Shown: positions 1 through 5,262 of the stretch, one piece after another
How positions within the stretch are numbered: position 1 is the stretch's first letter
Layout of the letters: each line of letters opens with the position of its first letter
Assembly: GCA_002431975.1 (NCBI GenBank)
Contig: DJFA01000073.1
Location: 1-5,293, forward strand
Reading direction: 5' to 3'
Source: Ruminococcus sp. UBA5884
GTDB taxonomy: Bacteria; Bacillota; Clostridia; Oscillospirales; Ruminococcaceae
Length of the DNA: 5,293 nucleotides
Program-made: the position numbers and the translations under genes
The notes under the pieces: model-generated
The model's database searches: none
Seen by the model: only the letters and a program-made list of their open reading frames with translations
What the model was told of the DNA's origin: nothing

Positions 1-31
1 AAAAACGGGCGGACAGAGATATTGCCCGCCC
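1..31 (-). terminator. Intrinsic terminator of glgP
   Basis: Read on the minus strand, GGGCGG (31-26) pairs with CCGCCC (12-7) around a 13-nt loop. One G follows, then a T run made by the five A residues at 1-5, which may continue beyond the window edge. It lies about 22 bases after the glgP stop codon, so glgP is probably the last gene of its transcript. The stem is GC-only in an AT-rich surrounding, which makes a chance hairpin unlikely. The T tract is cut by the window edge, so its full length is not seen. Confidence 0.85.
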
Positions 32-52
32 ATGTTCTCTTTTTTTATTATA

Positions 53-2473
53 TTACAGTGACCATATATCACGTGCATAATCTGTTACAGCACGGTCAGC
101 AGAGAATATTCCTGCACCGGCTATATTTGCAAGTGACATCTTTGACCACTTTTCTGTATCCTTATAGAGTTCAGCAGTAAGCTTCTGAGCATTTCTGTAT
201 GCATCGAAATCTGCAAGAACCATATACGGGTCAGAATTTTTAAGTGAATCAGCAACTTCATTGAATTTACAGCCGTTTATGCCATGATAGATACGGTTTA
301 CAGCATTTCTTACAGTTTCATTGCTGTTGAATATGTCTTCAGGTCTGTAGCCTCTGTTCTTGAGGTCGTTTACTTCTTCAGTTTTCATACCAAAGATGAT
401 TATGTTATCATCTCCTACAGCATCCTTGATTTCAACGTTTGCACCGTCAAGAGTTCCGAGAGTTACAGCACCGTTGAGCATAAGCTTCATATTTCCTGTA
501 CCTGAAGCTTCAGTTCCGGCAAGTGAAATCTGTTCGGAAATATCAGCCGCCGGCATAAGAATTTCTGACAGCGTTACTCTGTAGTCCTCAAGGAAAAGCA
601 CGCTGATTTTCTTTGATATAACAGGATTCTTTCTGATTTCTTCAGAAATAGCCCATATCATTTTTATTATCTGTTTTGCAAGATAATATCCCGGAGCAGC
701 CTTTGCCGCAAAGATATATGTTCTCGGAACATAGTCAGCGTTAGGATTTTCAAGGAGATAGTTATAATCAGCAATGATATTGAGTGCATTGAGGTGCTGA
801 CGCTTATATTCATGCAGACGCTTTACCTGTACATCAAATATGCTGTCTGTATCAACTGCAAACGGAGTATTTGTATGATTTTTTACATACTTTGCAAAAC
901 GTTCCTTGTTTTCTTTCTTGATTTTTCTGAGCTGTTCGAGAACTTCGCCATCATTTTCAAATACTGAGAATTTCTTGAGTTCATCAGCATCTTTAAGGAA
1001 CTTGTCGCCGATTTTTTCCTCAAGGAGCTTTGTAAGTCCCGGATTTGACTGATAGAGCCATCTTCTGTATGCAATACCGTTTGTAACGTTCTTGAATTTT
1101 GCAGGTGTATCAAGGTATTCATCATGGAATACATCTCTCTTGATGATTTCAGAATGGAGCTTTGAAACGCCGTTTACGCTGTGTGAACCGGCAACGCAGA
1201 GAGTAGCCATATGAATCTGGTTATCCTTGATGATTGACATTCTTGTAACCTTTGCACTGTCGCCGCCTGTATGTTCCATAAGTTCACGGCAGTAGCGGTT
1301 GTTTATTTCAACAATGATTGAGAATATACGTGGAATAATTCTCTTTACAAGGTTTACGTCCCATTTTTCAAGGGCTTCAGCCATAACAGTATGGTTTGTA
1401 TATGCAAATGTATTTACAACGATATGCCATGCCTTTTCCCATGTGTATCCGCAGTCATCAAGGAGTATTCTCATAAGTTCCGGAATTGCAAGAGTCGGGT
1501 GAGTATCATTGATATGGATAGCTACCTTTTCATGCAGATTGTCAAGAGTGCCGTATACAGCCATATGATTGTTTACGATATCGCCTATTGAAGCGGCACA
1601 CATGAAGTACTGCTGACGGAGTCTGAGTGATTTTCCTTCAAGATGATTGTCATTAGGATAGAGAACCTTTGAAATAGCATTTGCAATTGAGTTCTGACCC
1701 ATAGCCTTTGCATATTCGCCCTGATTGAACATTGCCATATCAAAGCTCGGGCATTTTGCTGACCAGAGTCGCAGAACTGATACGCCTTCGCTGCCATAGC
1801 CTGATACATACATATCTGAAGGTACAGCAACTACTGTATTATAGTTTACATGTGAGATGTAATGATACTGATTATCCCAGTATTCATTGAGTTCGCCTTC
1901 AAAATGTACTTCTATTGACATTTCAGGCTTAGGGTCGAGCCATACTTCACCGCCCGGCAGCCAGTTGTCAGGAAGTTCAGTCTGCCAGCCGTCTTCAATT
2001 TTCTGCTTGAATATACCGTATTCATAACAGATTGAATAGCCCATAGCCGGATATGCTTCTGTTGCAAGTCCGTCAAGGTAACAGGCTGCAAGTCTTCCAA
2101 GACCGCCGTTTCCAAGACCTGCGTCCGGTTCATATTCATATATCTTGTCGATGTTTACATCAAATTCCTTGAGAAATTCACGCACATCGTCCTGTATTCC
2201 GAGGTTATAAAGACTTGTTTTGAGTGAACGTCCCATAAGAAATTCCATTGAAAGATAATAAACCTGTTTCTTGCCCATTGAATGAGCCTTGTTTATAAAA
2301 CGCTGTCTTTTTTTCTTGAGCATATCAACGATTACCGCTGAAAGAGCTTTATAAATCTGGAGGTCTGATGCCTCATCTGGTGAAATATTGAAATTAGCGT
2401 GCAGAGTGTTTATAAATTCCTGTTTAAGGATATCCTTCTGAGTAGGTGCTGGTATTGACTTTGCCATATTCAT
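53..2473 (-). CDS. glgP: Glycogen/alpha-glucan phosphorylase (GT35)
   Basis: This cytoplasmic enzyme releases glucose-1-phosphate from the non-reducing ends of alpha-1,4-glucans using phosphate and pyridoxal phosphate (PLP). The 806-aa product has the usual family length and is intact. Visible landmarks are the glycine-rich GNGGLGRLAACYLDG segment (residues 121-135), EYGIFKQKI...LPDNWL (151-172), DTHPT (323-327), the NHTVMAEALEKW segment with the likely catalytic His361, VKRLHEYKRQ (550-559) and EASGTGNMK, whose Lys663 is the expected Schiff-base residue for PLP. The C-terminus ends in the typical LANIAGAGIFSADRAVTDYARDIW. Two starts fit: ATG at 2473 has GGAG 8 nt upstream, and ATG at 2467 (residue 3) has AGGAG 7 nt upstream. 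The gene is monocistronic within the window, with its own promoter (2573-2602) and terminator (1-31). Sequence alone does not separate glycogen from maltodextrin preference (glgP versus malP). No other glycogen genes are in the window. Confidence 0.96.
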   Translation of the reverse strand: MNMAKSIPAPTQKDILKQEFINTLHANFNISPDEASDLQIYKALSAVIVDMLKKKRQRFINKAHSMGKKQVYYLSMEFLMGRSLKTSLYNLGIQDDVREFLKEFDVNIDKIYEYEPDAGLGNGGLGRLAACYLDGLATEAYPAMGYSICYEYGIFKQKIEDGWQTELPDNWLPGGEVWLDPKPEMSIEVHFEGELNEYWDNQYHYISHVNYNTVVAVPSDMYVSGYGSEGVSVLRLWSAKCPSFDMAMFNQGEYAKAMGQNSIANAISKVLYPNDNHLEGKSLRLRQQYFMCAASIGDIVNNHMAVYGTLDNLHEKVAIHINDTHPTLAIPELMRILLDDCGYTWEKAWHIVVNTFAYTNHTVMAEALEKWDVNLVKRIIPRIFSIIVEINNRYCRELMEHTGGDSAKVTRMSIIKDNQIHMATLCVAGSHSVNGVSKLHSEIIKRDVFHDEYLDTPAKFKNVTNGIAYRRWLYQSNPGLTKLLEEKIGDKFLKDADELKKFSVFENDGEVLEQLRKIKKENKERFAKYVKNHTNTPFAVDTDSIFDVQVKRLHEYKRQHLNALNIIADYNYLLENPNADYVPRTYIFAAKAAPGYYLAKQIIKMIWAISEEIRKNPVISKKISVLFLEDYRVTLSEILMPAADISEQISLAGTEASGTGNMKLMLNGAVTLGTLDGANVEIKDAVGDDNIIIFGMKTEEVNDLKNRGYRPEDIFNSNETVRNAVNRIYHGINGCKFNEVADSLKNSDPYMVLADFDAYRNAQKLTAELYKDTEKWSKMSLANIAGAGIFSADRAVTDYARDIWSL

Positions 2474-2474
2474 A

Positions 2475-2485
2475 CTCCTATCTCC
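2475..2485 (-). promoter_or_regulatory. Tandem ribosome binding sites of glgP
   Basis: On the minus strand the order is GGAG (2485-2482), then AGGAG (2479-2475), then ATG at 2473, AAT, ATG at 2467. AGGAG is only 1 nt from the first ATG but 7 nt from the second, and the upstream GGAG is 8 nt from the first ATG. Each ATG therefore has its own well-spaced Shine-Dalgarno. The stronger match favours ATG 2467, which would give an 804-aa protein. The difference is two residues and does not touch any domain. Confidence 0.6.
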
Positions 2486-2572
2486 GGTGTTTCACATTAA
2501 AATTTGAATACCGTTATCCACCGGTACAAACGGCTTTTAAATATAAAACTGATGTTTATTTTATATATAAAA

Positions 2573-2602
2573 ATTATAACACTATATCCATATGTATTTC
2601 AA
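2573..2602 (-). promoter_or_regulatory. SigA-type promoter of glgP
   Basis: On the minus strand, TTGAAA (2602-2597) is a -35 box with 5 of 6 consensus bases. After an 18-nt spacer comes TATAAT (2578-2573), a perfect -10 box. Transcription would start near 2566, giving a leader of about 93 nt before glgP. The surroundings are very AT-rich, so chance hexamers occur, but the combined match is the best on this strand between the two genes. Confidence 0.65.
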
Positions 2603-2759
2603 TAGCATAATTCAACAAAATTTCATGCCGAATTGATTATTCTATGTAAAAATAACGCCAATAATTCTTATCTATCCGTCAATATTCCCATGCAATCAAA
2701 CACTATATACAGCAATATGTATATGAAACCGCCCTGTTTATTGTCATTTTATACATAAT

Positions 2760-2771
2760 TTAAACGTTTAA
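2760..2771. promoter_or_regulatory. 12-bp palindrome, possible operator
   Basis: TTAAACGTTTAA is a perfect palindrome ending 11 bp before the -35 box of the rightward promoter. The AAACGTTT core with a central CG resembles operators of LacI-family regulators, including CcpA cre sites, but the flanking TG and CA of a good cre site are missing. A regulator bound here could act on the riboswitch-controlled gene. The match to the family is loose and no regulator gene is in the window. Confidence 0.3.
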
Positions 2772-2782
2772 CCATTTTATTA

Positions 2783-2811
2783 TTGACATTTGAACCGTAT
2801 TGTGCTAAACT
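2783..2811 (+). promoter_or_regulatory. SigA-type promoter of the riboswitch transcript
   Basis: TTGACA (2783-2788) is a perfect -35 box. A 17-nt spacer leads to TAAACT (2806-2811), which matches TATAAT at 4 of 6 positions and has the extended -10 dinucleotide TG at 2803-2804. The start would fall near 2818, a few bases before the conserved riboswitch core. This position supports both the promoter call and transcription of the aptamer from it. TATATT at 2812-2817 is a better hexamer, but its 23-nt spacing from the -35 box is too long. Confidence 0.75.
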
Positions 2812-2820
2812 TATATTAAA

Positions 2821-2916
2821 GAAAAAACAAGGGCAAACTTGCTGAAAAGCAAGGACGCAAAGCCACAGGGTCTGAAAATATTTTTTTTAAAATATAAGTA
2901 TGACAGCCGGTTGCCA
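2821..2916 (+). promoter_or_regulatory. Cyclic di-GMP-I (GEMM-I) riboswitch aptamer
   Basis: This leader RNA element is expected to bind the second messenger cyclic di-GMP. The conserved core is present in order. AGGGCAAAC (2830-2838) leads into the stem CTTGCT (2838-2843), a GAAA tetraloop (2844-2847) and AGCAAG (2848-2853). GGACGCAAAGCC follows (2853-2864), with GGC 2832-2834 pairing GCC 2862-2864. The second hairpin, ATATTTT (2878-2884)/AAAATAT (2889-2895), is flanked by TCTGAA and AAGTATGACA, which fit the tetraloop receptor. The 3' end is CAGCCGGTTGCC (2904-2915). By alignment with the Vibrio cholerae Vc2 aptamer, the ligand-contacting bases would be G20 = G2833, A47 = A2860 and C92 = C2914. 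G at position 20 favours c-di-GMP over cGAMP, as known for this family. The outer P1 helix is weak or absent. The element is followed by a terminator and the exported dockerin gene. Confidence 0.95.
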
Positions 2917-2948
2917 GTATATTTTAACTGTACTGCTTATTCCGGCTG
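2904..2948 (+). promoter_or_regulatory. Predicted antiterminator of the riboswitch
   Basis: CAGCCGG (2904-2910), part of the conserved aptamer 3' strand, is perfectly complementary to CCGGCTG (2942-2948), whose last four bases are the base of the terminator 5' arm. Between them a second hairpin can form: CAGTATA (2915-2921) with TGTACTG (2929-2935), including one G-U pair, around a 7-nt loop. The two stems stack into a long antiterminator that is incompatible with both the folded aptamer and the terminator. The pairing is seen in the sequence. The predicted outcome, read-through without ligand and termination with c-di-GMP, is inference. Confidence 0.75.
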
Positions 2949-2980
2949 ATATCCGAAAAATATGGATAGCAGCTTTTTTT
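2945..2980 (+). terminator. Riboswitch-controlled intrinsic terminator
   Basis: GCTG (2945-2948) pairs with CAGC (2970-2973), and TATCC (2950-2954) pairs with GGATA (2964-2968), separated by one A-G mismatch. The loop is 9 nt, and seven T residues follow at 2974-2980. It lies between the c-di-GMP aptamer and the ribosome binding site at 3016, so it would stop transcription before the coding region. Its 5' base is shared with the antiterminator, which makes it a conditional rather than a constitutive terminator. Confidence 0.85.
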
Positions 2981-3015
2981 ATTGACACATTATCAATCAT
3001 CATTACAAAATCAAC

Positions 3016-3021
3016 AGGGGG
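3016..3021 (+). promoter_or_regulatory. Ribosome binding site deciding the start at 3029
   Basis: AGGGGG ends 7 nt before ATG at 3029. The reading frame stays open upstream to an ATG at 2900, but that codon lies inside the riboswitch aptamer and has only A/T-rich sequence in front of it. The site therefore selects 3029, which also places a typical signal peptide at the N-terminus. Confidence 0.85.
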
Positions 3022-3028
3022 TATCATT

Positions 3029-5140
3029 ATGAAAGAGAAAAATTTTAAAAGGAAGTTCCTTGCTGCGACTCTTGGTGCTCTTATAGTTGTAAATATCATG
3101 TCATTATGCGATTTATCAGTTGTCAAACTCGGCAATTTCTCTGCAAACCTCAACTCAGATGAAATAACCACCTCCGTTGATGATGTAACAGATGAAACAA
3201 GAGAAAGCCTTAAACAGGATATTATCTATGCTCTTGATAACTTTGAAACAAGAATCCCGCTTTCTGACTATAATATTACAACTGATGTATTCAGTTCAAT
3301 TGCAAGCGAAGTTCTCGAACAAAATCCTCAGTACTTCTATATCGCAATAAACAGCTTCACTGCCGGATACAGCCTTAACAAGTATAACAGTACCGGTCTT
3401 TTCGTTGCAAGCAGTGCAACTATCAATTATCCTGAAAACGGTGATACTGAAGCAATAAAAAATAAAATCAATTTTGTAAGTGAAACTGCTGACCAGATAA
3501 TTTCCGGCATTGATGACAGTATGTCAGATATCGAAAAGGCTCTCTATGTCCATGATTATCTCGCTCTCAACTATAAATATGATGAAAGAATACACAGCAG
3601 TGACCCGAATGAAAGAAGTCAGTCCGTTTTTGATATCTATAACTTTTTCAGTCAGGGTACTGGCGTTTGTCAGGCTTATACAACTGCCTACAAATATATA
3701 ATGCAGTACAAACTCGGCATACCTTCAAAAATGGCTATAAGCTCATCAATGGGTCATGCATGGAATATTATCTATGTAAACGGCAACTGGTATCATGTGG
3801 ACGTTACATGGGACGACCCGACTCCTGATATGGAGGGAACTGTAAATCACAACTACTTCCTTATGAGTGATGAGGCTATGCTCGCAAATGACCATCATGA
3901 CTGGAGAATTTCAGACGATAAAACTTATTCATGTTCAGATACTTCATATGACAGCTACTGGTGGCATGATGTAAGCACTGAAATCTACAGAATAGACGGC
4001 AAATGGTATTCCGTTGACAATGAAGGCGAATTTGCTGCCCGTGATGTAAATACAGGCGAAACTGATACTTCATCAGCTGCTTCATTCAGCATTGAACGTG
4101 ACAGATGGTATGCATGGAACAGCGGCACTGTTTACTGGTGCGGAAATTATACCGTTCTCATCAAGAGCGGCACTACATTCTTCTATAATACTACTGAAAA
4201 TGTATATGCTATAAACGCTGACGGTTCAAACAAACGTCTTGTTGCAAATATCCCTAAATCTGAACATAACGGTTATCAGATATTCGGTCTTGGAATAGAC
4301 GAAAACAATAACCTTTATGCTATTCTCCAGAATAACCCTCAGGATACTCAGGACGAAAACGGCAATACAGTTACTGTTCAGAAAGAAATCTATAATATCG
4401 CAAATATCGCTGATATAGACAGTATTGCAACTCCTGTTGACGGCGATTCTTCAGATACGGAAAATATCGACTGGAATCAGGTAAACCAGATAATCAGTCA
4501 GGACAGCAGCGTTGAAGTTTCCCTCAGCAGTGAAAATGCTACTCTCCCTTCAGATGTAGTCGAAAACGCTAAAGGCAAAGATGTAAATATCATCGTAAAT
4601 ATAGATTCATATCAGTGGACTGTAAACGGCCTTGATGTTTCTGATGAAAATGTTGCTGATGTAAATCTTGGCGTAAACGAAAATAAAGGTATCGTTCCTG
4701 AAAATATTACTGACAAATATACTGACGGTCAGAAAACTGTTGAAGTAAATCTTGACTATGAAGGTCAGTTCGGCTATACCGCAAACCTTAAAATCTATTT
4801 AGGCAAGGAATATGCAGGAAAAACTGCAAGTATCCTTCATTATGATACTGAAAATGCAAGACTCGCTTATCAGGGCGTTTCTGTTGTAGACAGTGACGGC
4901 AATGCTGAACTCCCTCTCAGACACGCTTCAAGCTATATGCTGGTTATAGATGATAAGCCTGTAGGACTTCCTGGTGACCTCAATGCTGACGGCAATGTTG
5001 ACCTTACAGACTATATGAGATTCAAACAGTATCTCATCGGTCAGTCATCTGATATAAAACTTGTAAATGCTGATGTTGACGGCGATAACCGCATAACTAT
5101 CAAAGATGCTGTTCTTGTTTCAAAACAGCTCCTTAACTGA
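3029..5140 (+). CDS. Exported transglutaminase-like protein with C-terminal dockerin
   Basis: This 703-aa protein is probably secreted and attached to a cohesin-bearing scaffold. Residues 1-26 form a signal peptide: a basic KEKNFKRK start, then a hydrophobic core (10-26). Cleavage may be near Ala39. Residues 50-165 resemble the region that precedes transglutaminase domains in clostridial proteins. The transglutaminase-like domain (about 165-290) has a catalytic triad of Cys214 (GTGVCQAY), His243 (GHAWN) and Asp258 (YHVDVTWDDP), followed by HNYFLMSDE (274-282). Residues 319-456 contain motifs such as IYRIDGKWYSVDN and VYAINADGSNKRLVA, which look like propeller blades of the DUF5050 kind. Residues 493-645 are a beta-rich module I cannot name. 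The dockerin (649-703) has two calcium loops: D650, N652, D654, D658, D661 and D682, D684, D686, T690, D693. The substrate is unknown. Such domains may be proteases, crosslinkers or inactive binders. Expression is predicted to be controlled by the upstream c-di-GMP riboswitch. Confidence 0.9.
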   Translation: MKEKNFKRKFLAATLGALIVVNIMSLCDLSVVKLGNFSANLNSDEITTSVDDVTDETRESLKQDIIYALDNFETRIPLSDYNITTDVFSSIASEVLEQNPQYFYIAINSFTAGYSLNKYNSTGLFVASSATINYPENGDTEAIKNKINFVSETADQIISGIDDSMSDIEKALYVHDYLALNYKYDERIHSSDPNERSQSVFDIYNFFSQGTGVCQAYTTAYKYIMQYKLGIPSKMAISSSMGHAWNIIYVNGNWYHVDVTWDDPTPDMEGTVNHNYFLMSDEAMLANDHHDWRISDDKTYSCSDTSYDSYWWHDVSTEIYRIDGKWYSVDNEGEFAARDVNTGETDTSSAASFSIERDRWYAWNSGTVYWCGNYTVLIKSGTTFFYNTTENVYAINADGSNKRLVANIPKSEHNGYQIFGLGIDENNNLYAILQNNPQDTQDENGNTVTVQKEIYNIANIADIDSIATPVDGDSSDTENIDWNQVNQIISQDSSVEVSLSSENATLPSDVVENAKGKDVNIIVNIDSYQWTVNGLDVSDENVADVNLGVNENKGIVPENITDKYTDGQKTVEVNLDYEGQFGYTANLKIYLGKEYAGKTASILHYDTENARLAYQGVSVVDSDGNAELPLRHASSYMLVIDDKPVGLPGDLNADGNVDLTDYMRFKQYLIGQSSDIKLVNADVDGDNRITIKDAVLVSKQLLN
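4973..5137 (+). other. Dockerin domain (type I-style), residues 649-703
   Basis: Two F-hand repeats follow the pattern D-x-N/D-x-D-G/N-x-V/I-x-x-x-D, each followed by a helix (DYMRFKQYLIG and DAVLVSKQLLN). Both loops keep all expected calcium ligands, so the module should fold and bind a cohesin. Positions 10-11, which set cohesin specificity in type I dockerins, are Leu-Thr (659-660) in repeat 1 and Ile-Lys (691-692) in repeat 2. The two repeats differ here, so a symmetric dual binding mode is less likely. They also differ from the Ser-Thr typical of Clostridium thermocellum, which suggests a species-specific partner. The dockerin ends exactly at the C-terminus, as is usual. Confidence 0.92.
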
Positions 5141-5180
5141 ATTAATGACAATAACAACCCCCTATAAAAATTATATAATG

Positions 5181-5216
5181 AAAGACAGCAGAATTTAAAA
5201 TCTGCTGTCTTTTATT
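5181..5216 (+). terminator. Intrinsic terminator of the dockerin gene
   Basis: AAAGACAGCAGA (5181-5192) pairs perfectly with TCTGCTGTCTTT (5201-5212) around an 8-nt A/T loop. The T-rich stretch continues to 5219. It lies 40 bases after the stop codon and indicates a single-gene transcript. The upstream A residues give only a short T run on the other strand, so it is mainly a rightward terminator. Confidence 0.9.
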
Positions 5217-5262
5217 TTTGTCAGACGATAAACAACACAAGATTGACAGCTTACTGCAATTC

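Larger units (their letters stand above)
2474..3028. other. Divergent intergenic region, overview
   Basis: This 555-bp stretch has no protein gene that I can support. From left to right it holds the glgP leader (2474-2566), the glgP promoter (2573-2602), AT-rich DNA without a clear element (2603-2759), a palindrome (2760-2771), a rightward promoter (2783-2811), a c-di-GMP riboswitch (about 2821-2916), its expression platform (2904-2980) and the ribosome binding site of the rightward gene (3016-3021). In 2603-2759 I see only a 6-bp inverted repeat, ATATAC/GTATAT (2705-2710 and 2719-2724), and a weak leftward promoter-like pair, ATGACA (2747-2742) and TATACA (2723-2718) with an 18-nt spacer. 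Both could be chance in such AT-rich DNA. Confidence 0.6.

Noticed and set aside
883..2139. Open frames of 67-83 codons overlapping glgP on both strands (for example 883-1134, 1299-1502, 1585-1830 and 1912-2139).
   Set aside because: They lie wholly inside the conserved phosphorylase gene, lack good ribosome binding sites and have no recognisable domain.
2718..2747. A second leftward promoter for glgP, ATGACA and TATACA with an 18-nt spacer.
   Set aside because: Both boxes are partial matches in very AT-rich DNA and it is weaker than the pair at 2573-2602. It could be real but is not distinguishable from chance.
2821..2916. cGAMP-specific (GEMM-Ib) reading of the aptamer.
   Set aside because: The base aligned with position 20 is G (2833). 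The cGAMP-selective variants usually carry A there, so c-di-GMP is the more likely ligand. Binding data would be needed to exclude mixed recognition.
2900..3028. In-frame N-terminal extension of the dockerin protein from ATG 2900, adding 43 residues with hydrophobic stretches.
   Set aside because: The ATG is part of the conserved aptamer 3' strand, it has no Shine-Dalgarno, and the extension would run through the terminator. ATG 3029 has AGGGGG at 7 nt and begins a normal signal peptide. The open frame through the leader looks like chance.
3029..3115. Lipoprotein signal with Cys27 as the lipid-attachment site.
   Set aside because: The residues before Cys27 are M-S-L. Leucine at -1 does not fit a lipobox, which needs Gly, Ala or Ser there. 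A type I signal peptide is the better reading.
3510..4085. Short open frames inside the dockerin gene (3510-3701 plus and 3876-4085 minus).
   Set aside because: They are out-of-frame shadows of the transglutaminase and propeller-like coding sequence, with no independent expression signals.
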